From the NCBI RefSeq assembly GCF_008974265.1, contig NZ_BKZW01000001.1:2170001-2234000 (forward strand): a DNA stretch of 64,000 bases. The letters run 5' to 3'. Positions 1 to 7,595 of the stretch are shown here, piece by piece; positions within the stretch are counted from its first letter, which is position 1, and every line of letters begins with the position of its first letter. Below the pieces are notes generated by a model that worked only from the letters and a program-made list of their open reading frames with translations, was not told the origin of the DNA and searched no databases. The stretch comes from Dictyobacter vulcani (GTDB taxonomy: Bacteria > Chloroflexota > Ktedonobacteria > Ktedonobacterales > Ktedonobacteraceae). Position numbers and translations under genes: made by a program.

Positions 1-55
1 AAAGAGCTTTTGATTGTCTTCTGGTCAGGGTTTGTATTGTAGAGTTAATGAGGGA

Positions 56-90
56 TGGGGCTGGGCGGACTCGAACCGCCGACGCACGGT
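56..90 (-). tRNA. tRNA-Arg(CCU), 3' exon of an intron-split gene
   Basis: The minus strand reads ACCGT (3' side of the anticodon stem), a variable loop, a perfect T arm (GGCGG/CCGCC around TTCGAGT) and CAGCCCC plus discriminator A. The acceptor strand pairs perfectly with GGGGCTG of the 5' exon at 2730-2767. The joined exons give a standard 73-nt tRNA with loop TTCCTAA, anticodon CCU. No CCA is encoded. Anticodon stem position 27-43 would be a U-U mismatch; the other four pairs are sound. Confidence 0.88.
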
Positions 91-182
91 GTCGGGTAAG
101 AGGCCAGGTCTTTCGGTGAGTACGAAAGATGCCAACCTCTCCCCGCCGAACCGGACTTGCACCCTTTCAGCGCATCCGGCTC
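91..182 (-). ncRNA. Group II intron domains V and VI
   Basis: On the minus strand, 182-148 forms the compact domain V hairpin. It opens GAGCCGGATG, contains the AGC catalytic triad and a GAAA-type tetraloop region (CTGAAAGG), and closes AAGTCCGGTTC. It is followed by a longer stem (147-91) resembling domain VI, whose 3' strand has an unpaired A in CTTACCCGAC close to the splice site, as expected for a branch point. Confidence 0.8.
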
Positions 183-208
183 TCCAGGAATAATCTCTAT
201 TGTGACTA

Positions 209-2062
209 TTAGCGTGGAACATAGGCCAACTGGGATAGGCGCAGGCTATCATAACTTCCTCCGTGTATCTTGCTGTGGCATGTTCTACAAACAGGTATCT
301 GCTTACGATTTAATTTACGTAGTATCTGGTTGAAGCCAGTGGCTATCCTTTTTTCAGACAGTTTGCGAATATGGCGTATGTGGTGCATCTCGATCTGCTC
401 ATCGATTGCCGTTTTTCCACATATGCAACATGGCATACCTAGCTTTGACCGTGTACGCTGTCGTATGGCAGATCTTATCAGGTCAACCTCTGTATGTTTA
501 CCCTGATGGAACGCATCTCTCTTTTTGGTCCAATCCTGATTCAGATAGAAGGTGACTTTATGGGTTACCTTGCCATCTTTATCTTTGATAATGGTCGTAA
601 AACCTTTACCGAAGCGCTTGAACACCTGGTTCACAGAGATCTGGTATTTACGGGCCAGGGTTCTGGCAAGCGAGATTTCTAGAATGTGCTGGACCATTAT
701 TAGCTGTGTCCAGTTATCGACAAATCGATAGTAGTTTTGTATACCTCGGTTTGTACTACTATACAAATTGACAATCTGATCCATATCTAGATAGATCCAA
801 CTTGTTTTGGCGATTGGTTTACCATCTGTAGTACAGAAGCCCTTTGCACTTAACCGTTGAATGAGTCTGGAGAGTGGGGCTGCCATATACGTCTCCCAGC
901 CTGTGGAACGCCTTTTGAATTGCTTTCCCCACTTATTGACCGATGGCGTTACTTTCGGTTCCCCATCCCTACCCACTTGCAGTTGTGTACCAAGGAAGAA
1001 CCCCGTTTCTGTTCTTGCATTCGTGATGCTGGTCTTTTCTTTTTGCAGGGTTAGTTTGAGCCGTGCCTGTAAAAATTGTGCGACCTGAGATTTGATCTCT
1101 TCAGCAAGTTGACGGTTTCCACATAAACCAATGATCCAATCGTCAGCATATCTTAAGTATTTAATCCGAATAAAATCCGGATCATTTACCATGGTACTTG
1201 GTAGAAGCCTCATGTGCTTTATAATTTGTTGAAACTCTGCGGTTTTGGTTTCACCTCTGGCAACCAGTAAGCTTTTGCGATTGGCAAGCCTATGATAGAC
1301 AGGGTTAGACCGTTTCTTGTTTCCTTTTTCTAGTTTCATCTTTAGCTGATCAATAAACTCATCGAGTTCATGCAGATAGATATTTGCTAGAATAGGACTG
1401 AGAATTCCACCTTGTGGTGTTCCAACTAGACTATCTTTCCGGTTACCCTTAAGGTCCATATATCCTGCATGAAGAAGTTTGCGGATCAGGTTAAGAAAAC
1501 GCTCATCTTTAATCTTCTTTTGTAAGATAGCCAAGAGCACATTATGATCTATTTCATCGAAGCAGGCTTGAATATCTCCTTCGATGTACCAGTTGACTGC
1601 TGACCACTTGCTACGGATCTCCCGTAAGGCTGTGTGACAACTGTGATCTATCCTGAAACCATGGCTGGCATCTGAGAAGAACGATCCAAGGGGGCTATCA
1701 TAGATGGCAGATAAGATAATATACATCACTTCCTGCACCACTTTATCCCTGGCCGAAGGTATACCCAGTTTTCGCATTTTCCCGTTGGACTTAGGAATAT
1801 ACTGGATCCGCACGGGTTTGAATTGAAACTGCTCAGTACGCATATCCTGAATAATTTTCTGAATCACATTAATGGAATAACCATCGAGTGTTTCCGCATC
1901 TATACCAGGACTCATGTTTCCAGGTTTTGACTTAATGCGTTCGTAAGCAACTATATACAGATCTTCCTTGTACATTAGTCGATACAGATCTTTATTAGTC
2001 CACTGTTTGTTGCTATTTAGTTTTTGTAGAGTTTCCAATCTCTCCAGGGTCTCATGACTCAT
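209..2062 (-). CDS. ltrA: Group II intron reverse transcriptase/maturase with HNH endonuclease
   Basis: Intron-encoded protein that helps the intron RNA fold and splice, nicks target DNA and reverse-transcribes the intron. The reverse transcriptase domain spans roughly residues 50-370, with the catalytic LRYADDW motif and the upstream GTPQGGILSP motif. A maturase/thumb region follows. The C-terminus is an HNH endonuclease with CCIC, EMHHIRH and CRTCHSKIHGG zinc/catalytic motifs. At 617 aa it has the usual full length, with no break. The ATG at 2062 was chosen because GGAGG lies nine bases upstream; a TTG at 2071 is in frame but overlaps that site. All parts needed for retrohoming appear intact. 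Confidence 0.93.
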   Translation of the reverse strand: MSHETLERLETLQKLNSNKQWTNKDLYRLMYKEDLYIVAYERIKSKPGNMSPGIDAETLDGYSINVIQKIIQDMRTEQFQFKPVRIQYIPKSNGKMRKLGIPSARDKVVQEVMYIILSAIYDSPLGSFFSDASHGFRIDHSCHTALREIRSKWSAVNWYIEGDIQACFDEIDHNVLLAILQKKIKDERFLNLIRKLLHAGYMDLKGNRKDSLVGTPQGGILSPILANIYLHELDEFIDQLKMKLEKGNKKRSNPVYHRLANRKSLLVARGETKTAEFQQIIKHMRLLPSTMVNDPDFIRIKYLRYADDWIIGLCGNRQLAEEIKSQVAQFLQARLKLTLQKEKTSITNARTETGFFLGTQLQVGRDGEPKVTPSVNKWGKQFKRRSTGWETYMAAPLSRLIQRLSAKGFCTTDGKPIAKTSWIYLDMDQIVNLYSSTNRGIQNYYRFVDNWTQLIMVQHILEISLARTLARKYQISVNQVFKRFGKGFTTIIKDKDGKVTHKVTFYLNQDWTKKRDAFHQGKHTEVDLIRSAIRQRTRSKLGMPCCICGKTAIDEQIEMHHIRHIRKLSEKRIATGFNQILRKLNRKQIPVCRTCHSKIHGGSYDSLRLSQLAYVPR

Positions 2063-2154
2063 CCAAGTCAACCTCCATTGAGTGGAAAATCACTCCCTGT
2101 AACCCTTCCCCCTGTTACTAACGGTATTGCAGATATTTTGAGAGCAAAAAAAAG

Positions 2155-2227
2155 TGCGCCCGGAGAGATTTGAACTCTCGGCCACCCACTTAGGAGGCGG
2201 GTGCTCTATCCACTGAGCTACAGGCGC
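2155..2227 (-). tRNA. Complete tRNA-Arg(CCU) nested inside the group II intron
   Basis: A full 73-nt cloverleaf. Acceptor GCGCCTG pairs with CGGGCGC (one G-U). The D arm is GCTC/GAGC, identical through the loop to that of the split host tRNA. The anticodon stem is CCCGC/GTGGG, the loop CTCCTAA (anticodon CCU), and the T arm GAGAG/CTCTC. No CCA is encoded. It differs from the split tRNA in the acceptor, anticodon stem and T arm, so it is a different tRNA-Arg(CCU) and not a recent copy. A T8 run begins two bases after its 3' end. It lies between the predicted intron domains I-III and the reverse transcriptase gene, in the same orientation. Confidence 0.93.
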
Positions 2228-2261
2228 ATGTTTTTGGATCTCGTTACTGCATGCCATTAAT

Positions 2262-2290
2262 AGCATACATTGTGTTATCCCTCCGGTTAA
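2262..2290 (-). promoter_or_regulatory. Possible promoter for the nested tRNA
   Basis: On the minus strand TTAACC is followed after 17 bases by TATGCT, about 35-40 bases before the tRNA. Each box matches the sigma-A consensus at only four of six positions. The TATGCTAT stretch also resembles the sequence just upstream of the split host tRNA, so the nested tRNA may have been captured with part of its promoter. The site is weak. Confidence 0.3.
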
Positions 2291-2447
2291 AGAGGGCATT
2301 CGGGTACTATGGTTACTCCGTCGCCCTATTTCTCACGAAACGTAGGCGATCCCCAGGTTACATAAAAATCTTGGTTCGTACGTAGGTACCCAACTCGTCT
2401 TTCTCCCCATCCCTTATGGGTCAGTTCCGACAAAAGCTCTATAGGAA

Positions 2448-2454
2448 TTCCTAA
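2448..2454 (-). other. Candidate exon-binding site 1 (EBS1) of the group II intron
   Basis: The intron RNA reads TTAGGAA here, the exact seven-base complement of TTCCTAA immediately 5' of the splice site. That target is the whole anticodon loop of the host tRNA. The position, about 280 bases into the intron, suits domain Id3. Confidence 0.6.
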
Positions 2455-2481
2455 ACGCTTCCCATAGTATCGGACTCAGGC

Positions 2482-2487
2482 ATCGGT
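2482..2487 (-). other. Candidate exon-binding site 2 (EBS2) of the group II intron
   Basis: ACCGAT in the intron RNA can pair (five Watson-Crick pairs and one G-U) with GTCGGT, the exon sequence directly upstream of the EBS1 target. It lies about 30 bases 5' of the EBS1 candidate, the usual EBS2-EBS1 order. Confidence 0.45.
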
Positions 2488-2729
2488 ACTGTTCAGGCCT
2501 GAGGGTTACGGTTTAACCACCAGAACTTGGGTTTAAGCAATCCAGCCTTTACCATATACGACCTAACTGGCTGACCTCTGGCTTGTAGTACTCAAGCTTC
2601 ACCAGCCTTTTCACACCATGCTATTGTCCCCCCATGCCTTTCGGATGAAGGTAAGGTGCTGTTTTAGTCACGTTGCTTTAGTGACATCGTCCTGCGACGA
2701 TAAAGATTTTTATACCTCGCTGGGCGCAC

Positions 2730-2767
2730 TTAGGAAACCGACGCTCTATCCACTGAGCTACAGCCCC
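2730..2767 (-). tRNA. tRNA-Arg(CCU), 5' exon of an intron-split gene
   Basis: The minus strand reads acceptor GGGGCTG, TA, D arm GCTC-AGTGGATA-GAGC, G26, anticodon stem TCGGT and loop TTCCTAA, and then stops where GTGCG of the intron begins. It pairs with the 3' exon at 56-90. Whether mature tRNA is made depends on intron splicing. Confidence 0.88.
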
Positions 2768-2777
2768 GCTATCTCTT

Positions 2778-2806
2778 ATGATAGCATATCCTTGACGTTC
2801 ATTCAA
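2778..2806 (-). promoter_or_regulatory. Promoter of the split tRNA-Arg gene
   Basis: The minus strand has TTGAAT, 17 bases, then TATCAT, ten bases before the tRNA 5' end. This gives a transcription start two or three bases upstream of the tRNA. Confidence 0.55.
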
Positions 2807-2883
2807 TCCTCTTGCAGAGCCTGTGAAAGAGTTGTCGCGTCATTTGTCGCCAGGCAATGATGAGATTTTACTGCCGGCACCGG

Positions 2884-3333
2884 TTATTTACGCGCTTTCC
2901 TGGCTTGATTAAACGCATGCACTTCTCGCCAGCGGGTGTAACTTCCAGCATAGGCCGGCGGATCTGTCGCGCCAGTATCTCTCATGCGTTGCACCTGTCG
3001 TAGTGGAATTTTGCCACGCTGACTGGCGATTCCGCGTGCAGAGCCGACGTAGCGCACAACGCGAGCGCTGAAACATAATCCTTCATCCCAGCGATCTCCC
3101 CAGCGAACTTTCCGATCCAGGGGATCAATTTGATAGACATGCCAGCCTTCTACTACCGCGTTCTCAATGATCGTATAATGCGGCACGTCACTGGACGTAA
3201 AATAGACATCACCCTTTCTAGGGGTCCCAAACGACTCTTGCATGGCATGGGCCCCTTTACGAAAAGAGATGCCCGTGAGAATAGTGCCAATATGTAGACG
3301 TTTGGGAGTGGCATGATACCATTTTTGTTTCAT
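2884..3333 (-). CDS. Possible Arr-like ADP-ribosyltransferase
   Basis: A 149-aa protein with a short pattern like rifampin ADP-ribosyltransferases (Arr), which move ADP-ribose from NAD+ to an antibiotic hydroxyl. It has WYHAT followed by LHIGTILTG near the N-terminus, a VYFTS strand (residues about 43-47) and WHVYQIDP (about 64-71). These could supply the H-Y-D NAD-binding/catalytic set of that fold. The size fits Arr (about 140 aa). The C-terminal third, rich in Arg, does not match anything I recognise. It stands alone on the minus strand, just upstream of the split tRNA. The fold assignment rests on short motifs only; a related ART-fold protein of other function is equally possible. Confidence 0.45.
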   Translation of the reverse strand: MKQKWYHATPKRLHIGTILTGISFRKGAHAMQESFGTPRKGDVYFTSSDVPHYTIIENAVVEGWHVYQIDPLDRKVRWGDRWDEGLCFSARVVRYVGSARGIASQRGKIPLRQVQRMRDTGATDPPAYAGSYTRWREVHAFNQARKARK

Positions 3334-3451
3334 AAAGCTTCAGGCCTGATATGTATAAATCATCAGCTGGCGGTTGGGCTATCCACGGTCCCCGGTGAGT
3401 TGAAAGGCGGGGCGCAAACACGCACGCCTTCCAACTCGGAGGAATGAACAT

Positions 3452-3946
3452 TTACTCTTCGCGGGCCTCGTGTGGGCTGTAGGTGGCGGCGGGATAGTAC
3501 GCGGGCTGCGGGCGATTGCGTGCATCCAGGTTTTCGAGGACGCCACTCAGCTCGACCAGGCTCTGCTCGATCTCCTGCGATTGGCGCTGCAAGGAGCGGA
3601 GCTGGCCGGCCAGCTCATAAACCTGGCGATTCAAGGCTGCCACACTGACATCCTCATCATAGTAGCCTGGCAGGCTCACGGAGTTCGCTGGCCTGGCAGG
3701 CTCGGCGCGTTGCGGTCCGATGGGCAGGCCCTGGCCACTGGCAGGAACGGACGCGAGCGGACGCGAAGGACTCTCAGCGCGTGGCAGCTCGACAGTTGGA
3801 GCCGATGCGGCAGGAGTCACACGCTCCTCCTGCGCACGGGCAGGTTGCGCGGGAGCCGATTGGCCAGTGCCCGCGCCACGGGCCAGAAAAAAGGCCAGCA
3901 GCAGCGCGACAACAGCCACGGCAATAAGTCCACCAATAATAAGCAT
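3452..3946 (-). CDS. Small coiled-coil membrane protein of efflux cassette 1
   Basis: 164 aa. One N-terminal membrane segment (about residues 2-22, rich in Ala/Val/Leu) is followed by a Pro/Ala/Glu-rich linker and a C-terminal amphipathic helix (about residues 105-150; VYELAGQLRSLQRQSQEIEQ region) of the kind that forms a coiled coil. It is the last gene of the MFS-HlyD cassette (76 bases after the HlyD gene) and is clearly paralogous to the protein at 6954-7514, which sits in the same place in the second cassette. I know no named family. Its constant position suggests an accessory subunit of the efflux pump, perhaps bridging the adaptor to the cell wall. RBS GAGGAG precedes the ATG. Confidence 0.8.
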   Translation of the reverse strand: MLIIGGLIAVAVVALLLAFFLARGAGTGQSAPAQPARAQEERVTPAASAPTVELPRAESPSRPLASVPASGQGLPIGPQRAEPARPANSVSLPGYYDEDVSVAALNRQVYELAGQLRSLQRQSQEIEQSLVELSGVLENLDARNRPQPAYYPAATYSPHEAREE

Positions 3947-4022
3947 ACTTCTTTACTCCTCTTCTCCCAATTGGCCGGACAGCCAGGGCAGTCCCATGGC
4001 GAACCGTGGCCGTCTGCGCGGA

Positions 4023-4682
4023 TTAATGCACATGAATCGTCACCTCGGCACTCATGCCCGGCACCACATTATCGCCGCCAACGCCATCCAGGCTAATCAC
4101 GACCGGGATGCGCTGCGCCACCTTGGTAAAGTTGCCACTGGCAGTATCGCTACTGGGCAGCAGCGAGAAGGAGCCGGCGGTCGCTGAGACAATATTCTGG
4201 ACATGGCCTTTATAATTGTTACCACTAAATGCATCGATGGTCACATCCACATCCTGATTGACTTTGATATTGTTGATCTGCCCTTCATCAACATAGGCCA
4301 TCACCGTCATATTGCTCAGGTCAGCCACCTGGGCCAGCGCGAGGCCGGGCGCAACCGCCTGCCCCTGGATAGCCGGCACCTGGACAATGGTACCCGCGAT
4401 CGGGCTGGTCACATCCACCGTAGTCTTCGTGCCAGTCGGGGTCAGCGGATTCACCGTCAGCGAAGCAATAACCTGTCCCGCTGTCACTTTATCGCCCAGC
4501 TTGACGGACAGCGTAGTCAGTTCGCCAGCCTGCGGGCTACTGACATTGAGGATCTTGCCCGAGATCTGGGCATCATCGGTGCTATAGAAGTAGTAGTTCT
4601 CGTACCACCAGTAGCCCACACCCCCGATAACCGCCAGAACAGCAACCAGTAATAACAGGAAAACCAAAATTATTCGACGCAT
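4023..4682 (-). CDS. HlyD/EmrA-type efflux adaptor, cassette 1
   Basis: 219-aa membrane-fusion protein that would work with the MFS pump encoded just upstream. It has an N-terminal membrane anchor (residues about 3-27), then the STDDAQISG motif typical of EmrA-like proteins, and a biotinyl-lipoyl-like barrel split into two halves (NVSSPQAGELT and DVTSPIAGTIVQVPA). A beta-barrel follows (MTVMAYVDEGQINNIKVNQDVDV), ending PGMSAEVTIHVH. The long alpha-hairpin that reaches an outer-membrane channel in Gram-negative bacteria is missing (EmrA has about 390 aa), as expected for a cell with one membrane. Closely similar to the protein at 7596-8255. Confidence 0.9.
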   Translation of the reverse strand: MRRIILVFLLLLVAVLAVIGGVGYWWYENYYFYSTDDAQISGKILNVSSPQAGELTTLSVKLGDKVTAGQVIASLTVNPLTPTGTKTTVDVTSPIAGTIVQVPAIQGQAVAPGLALAQVADLSNMTVMAYVDEGQINNIKVNQDVDVTIDAFSGNNYKGHVQNIVSATAGSFSLLPSSDTASGNFTKVAQRIPVVISLDGVGGDNVVPGMSAEVTIHVH

Positions 4683-4798
4683 CGTGCGTTCACTCCTTTT
4701 ATACCATACTGCAAATTGCTGCTATATACAGCACATGTGTTTGCTGAAAAATTGTACTCATAAGGACCAGAGCTCGCCTGGAGCTCCGGGATAGTGAT

Positions 4799-6424
4799 TT
4801 AGACGGCCAGCAGTGCCTCTTCACGCGCCGCAGCCTCTTCATCCGTTAAGGGCTCCTGTTCAAGCGGCTGCTTTTTGCTCCGACCCGAACTGACAAAGAA
4901 CGAGGCGATAATCGCCAGCACCGCCAGCACCAGGCTCAGCCAGAACGCATCCTGCATCGCCAGCACATACGACTGGCGCTGGACCAGGCCCGCGATCGTG
5001 CGCACAGCACTGGCATAGGCCGCACTCGTCGAAGCGCCCCGCGAGACGAACAGAGCCTGCAAACGCGGGATCAGTTGTCCCAGTGGGGAGTTGGCCGTGA
5101 CGCGTTCAGCCAGATGGGCATAGTGCAGCCGCGTCTGGCTCTGCACCAGCGTCGCCACAATCGCCACCGCCAGCGAGCTCCCGACAAAGCGGAGCGTGGT
5201 ACTGACCGCCGTCGCCTGCGCCAGCATGCGCGGCTGAATCTCGGCCAGCGCCGACACCATCAGCGGCTGGATACATAGTCCGATGCCAAAGCCACGCAGG
5301 ATCAAGAGCCATTGGAACGAGGTATAGGGAATATAGAGATCCACATAAGCGAAGCGCCACATCGAAATGGCCGTCAGGACCAGGCCAGGAATGACCACGG
5401 CGCGTACACCAAAACGATCCACCAGCCGTCCACCAACGACGACCGCGATCATCGAGGCAAACGCCTGTGGCAAGAGCAGCAAGCCAGCCTGGAAGGCACT
5501 CAACTGACGCAGATTTTGCAGGTAGACCGGCACCAGGAAGAGTCCACCAAACAGCGTAAAGGTCACCAGCTGACTGGCAAAACTACTGGTAGAGAACGAG
5601 CGATTCGCAAACACGCGGATATCCAACAGAGGCTGCTTCTCATGTCGCGCACGATCCAGCTCGACATAGATAAACGCAGCCAGCAACAGCGCACCCGTGA
5701 TCAGACAGCTCAACACCGTACCCGAAGTCCAGCCGTCCGTACTGGCCGAAGAAAGACCATAGAGCAGCAAGCCCAGTCCAGATGCCGAGAGCAAGAAACC
5801 AGGAAGATCAAAGCTGGTACGTGTAGTCACTGGCGCTTCGCGCAGGAAAATCGCCGCCAGGATCAAACCGAGGATGCCCAGCGGCAGATTGATATAGAAG
5901 ATTAACTGCCAGCCGGCGAAGGTCACAATATAGCCGCCCAGCGTCGGACCAAAAGCCGGAGCCAGCAGGATCGGGATACCCAGTACACCCATCGCCGTAC
6001 CACGCTCGGCAGGCGTGAACTCGCGATAGATCAGCGTAATCGCCAGCGGCGAAAGAAAGGCACCCGTCATACCCTGGATCAAACGAAACACAATCAGGAC
6101 CGGCAAGCTCCAGGCCAGTCCACACAGAGCCGAGCCTAGCGTAAAACCCGCCAGGGAAAGCATATAGAAGCGCTTGATCCCAATACGATCCGACAGAAAA
6201 GCCGTCAGCGGGGTCGCCACACCCTGGGCCAGCGTATAGCCCGTCAGCACCCACTGCACACTATTGAGATCCGAGCCAAAAGCGCTCTGCAAGCGTGGAA
6301 TCGCGATATTAACAATTGTGCTATCCAGAATACTCATAAAGATTCCAAACACCACCACGCACGCCACGATCCACTTATACGGTAATCCTCCCCGCCGTTC
6401 AACAGCAGGTGCAGCCATCTGCAT
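4799..6424 (-). CDS. MFS drug:proton antiporter, DHA2 family (EmrB/QacA-like), cassette 1
   Basis: 541 aa with about 14 hydrophobic segments. The N-terminal half carries the DHA2 signature region (SILDSTIVNIAIPRLQ in the first helix, LTGYTLAQGVATPLTAFLSDRIGIKR in the loop 2-3 area) and the antiporter motif near PAFGPTLGGY. It exports hydrophobic or cationic drugs against protons. First gene of the operon MFS-HlyD-coiled-coil protein, under the TetR-type promoter/operator at 6647-6691. Very similar along its whole length to the transporter at 8380-10005, so the cassettes arose by duplication. Confidence 0.93.
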   Translation of the reverse strand: MQMAAPAVERRGGLPYKWIVACVVVFGIFMSILDSTIVNIAIPRLQSAFGSDLNSVQWVLTGYTLAQGVATPLTAFLSDRIGIKRFYMLSLAGFTLGSALCGLAWSLPVLIVFRLIQGMTGAFLSPLAITLIYREFTPAERGTAMGVLGIPILLAPAFGPTLGGYIVTFAGWQLIFYINLPLGILGLILAAIFLREAPVTTRTSFDLPGFLLSASGLGLLLYGLSSASTDGWTSGTVLSCLITGALLLAAFIYVELDRARHEKQPLLDIRVFANRSFSTSSFASQLVTFTLFGGLFLVPVYLQNLRQLSAFQAGLLLLPQAFASMIAVVVGGRLVDRFGVRAVVIPGLVLTAISMWRFAYVDLYIPYTSFQWLLILRGFGIGLCIQPLMVSALAEIQPRMLAQATAVSTTLRFVGSSLAVAIVATLVQSQTRLHYAHLAERVTANSPLGQLIPRLQALFVSRGASTSAAYASAVRTIAGLVQRQSYVLAMQDAFWLSLVLAVLAIIASFFVSSGRSKKQPLEQEPLTDEEAAAREEALLAV

Positions 6425-6646
6425 AGTCAGAAACTCCTTCTGCCATACTCACCAATCGCACACATGCGGACATGCGATAAAGCCAGTATGTGATATTGCC
6501 ACATGCATATAAAGCGATATAGCAAATAATCGAAACACAGCATCAGATTGTTTCAAGAGTTAGACGTAATCTTTGCAAACAAGCAAGTGACCAGGCGGTT
6601 GTCATTTGACTACTACGAGCTATTTTTGACTTGTGCAAAGATTTAA

Positions 6647-6691
6647 TGACTATTCAGTCAATAAGTTACCAGAAGGTCAAAGCAAAGTCAA
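6647..6691 (-). promoter_or_regulatory. Promoter with TetR-type operator, efflux cassette 1
   Basis: On the minus strand: -35 TTGACT (6686-6691), 17-base spacer, -10 TAACTT (6663-6668), then the palindrome TGACTGAATAGTCA (6647-6660) two bases further on, covering the expected start. The same layout, including similar spacer sequence (CTTTCTGG/CCTTCTGG), recurs at 10837-10881 and 19203-19247. The MFS gene starts 223 bases downstream. Confidence 0.8.
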
Positions 6692-6719
6692 GGGATAGGA
6701 GGAGTTTTTTTTGTGTATG

Positions 6720-6940
6720 CACACACCCCGCCTTCGGCGGGAGAGAGAGGGGGAAGAATGGTGGGGTCTGTCATGCTCCCAGCATGCCTGCCCCACACCC
6801 CGGCAGGAGGGCCTCGCCGGCCCTCCTGCACCTCCCAGCTTATACCAGGCCTGCACACGGAGAGTGGGGGAAGAATGGTGGGCAGTGTCATGCCCACAGC
6901 AAGACGCCCCACCAGGATAGATCTGACGGGGCGTCTTGCG
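6720..6940. repeat. Intergenic block of strong hairpins and a direct repeat
   Basis: This stretch lies between the end of cassette 2 and the promoter of cassette 1. It holds CCCGCC-TTC-GGCGGG (about 6728-6742), an 11-bp stem GCAGGAGGGCC/GGCCCTCCTGC (6803-6829) and a 10-bp stem AAGACGCCCC/GGGGCGTCTT (6901-6937). A GGGGGAAGAATGGTGGG-type direct repeat occurs twice (near 6750 and 6867). The hairpin at 6901-6937 lies 17 bases past the cassette 2 stop codon and may end that transcript, though no T run follows. I find no convincing gene here. Confidence 0.6.
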
Positions 6941-6953
6941 TAGGTGTTTGTTT

Positions 6954-7514
6954 TTATTCGCCGTAGGGCATTGAGGGGATGGATTGGTTGCGGTTGGCGA
7001 GGGGATGCGAGTTGTTTTTCTGGCTCTGCATATGCTCGATGACACCGCTCAGATGGATCAGGCCCTGCTCGATATCGCGGGACTGGCGCTGCAGGATATG
7101 CAACTGTCCTGCCAGCTCGTATAAGCGGCGATTTAACGAGGCCACATCATGTCCCGTTCGTGGGTTCGCCTGGTCCTGGCCCCAGTAGTCAGTTGGCTGC
7201 TCGAAAAGCATCGACTTAGGGCTGCTATTAATCTCAGGCATACCCATGGTACTATCCTGGCTGGCAGCAGCAAATGTAGCCTGCTCAGGAAAATCCAGTT
7301 GCTCATCCTGATTCTGACTCTGGTCTGGCTGTTTGAGTTCAGGTGCCGGTATTGTCGCCTTCTTATCAAGCTCTGGCTGCTGTACAGGCGCCTCTGGCTT
7401 CACGCTCGCGCTGGCCACCTTAGCCGGCTCCGCCTTCTTCTCACCACGTGCCAGGAAAAAAGCCCCCAGCAAGGCGAGAACCGCAATCGCAATCAGTCCT
7501 CCGGGAATCAACAT
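6954..7514 (-). CDS. Small coiled-coil membrane protein of efflux cassette 2
   Basis: 186 aa, paralogue of the protein at 3452-3946: MLI(I/P)GGLIA membrane segment at residues 1-22, then a long acidic/Pro/Gln linker, then a matching C-terminal helix (LNRRLYELAGQLHILQRQSRDIEQ region, about 128-165) likely to form a coiled coil. Last gene of cassette 2, 81 bases after the HlyD gene, with AAAGGAG before the ATG. The anchor and the C-terminal helix are conserved between the copies while the linker is not, which marks these two parts as functional. Function unknown; an efflux-pump accessory is the best guess. Confidence 0.8.
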   Translation of the reverse strand: MLIPGGLIAIAVLALLGAFFLARGEKKAEPAKVASASVKPEAPVQQPELDKKATIPAPELKQPDQSQNQDEQLDFPEQATFAAASQDSTMGMPEINSSPKSMLFEQPTDYWGQDQANPRTGHDVASLNRRLYELAGQLHILQRQSRDIEQGLIHLSGVIEHMQSQKNNSHPLANRNQSIPSMPYGE

Positions 7515-7595
7515 TCTTTCTCTCCTTTATCACACATAGAACTGATGGATAATCCTGATATGAAGTGAGGATTATCCATCAACTGGAAACTGATA

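Larger units (their letters stand above)
91..2729 (-). mobile_element. Group II intron inserted in tRNA-Arg(CCU)
   Basis: The 2639-nt element starts at 2729 with GTGCG, the group II 5' consensus, and ends at 91 with AC. It has a 35-nt domain V hairpin at 148-182, a domain VI with a candidate branch-point A seven bases from the 3' end, and an intron-encoded reverse transcriptase in domain IV. Both boundaries are fixed by the tRNA: removing 91-2729 restores a complete tRNA-Arg(CCU) with the junction directly after the seven-base anticodon loop (between positions 38 and 39). Domains I-III should lie in about 2230-2729. A whole second tRNA gene (2155-2227) sits in the domain IV region upstream of the reverse transcriptase. 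The structure was read by eye; a covariance-model fold has not been run. Confidence 0.9.

Noticed and set aside
2090..2299. Short minus-strand frame over the nested tRNA
   Set aside because: Covers the tRNA and intron domain sequence; no RBS or protein features.
6677..7045. Frames on both strands between the efflux cassettes
   Set aside because: They arise from G+C-rich hairpins and overlap the end of the coiled-coil gene; no start sites or conserved features.
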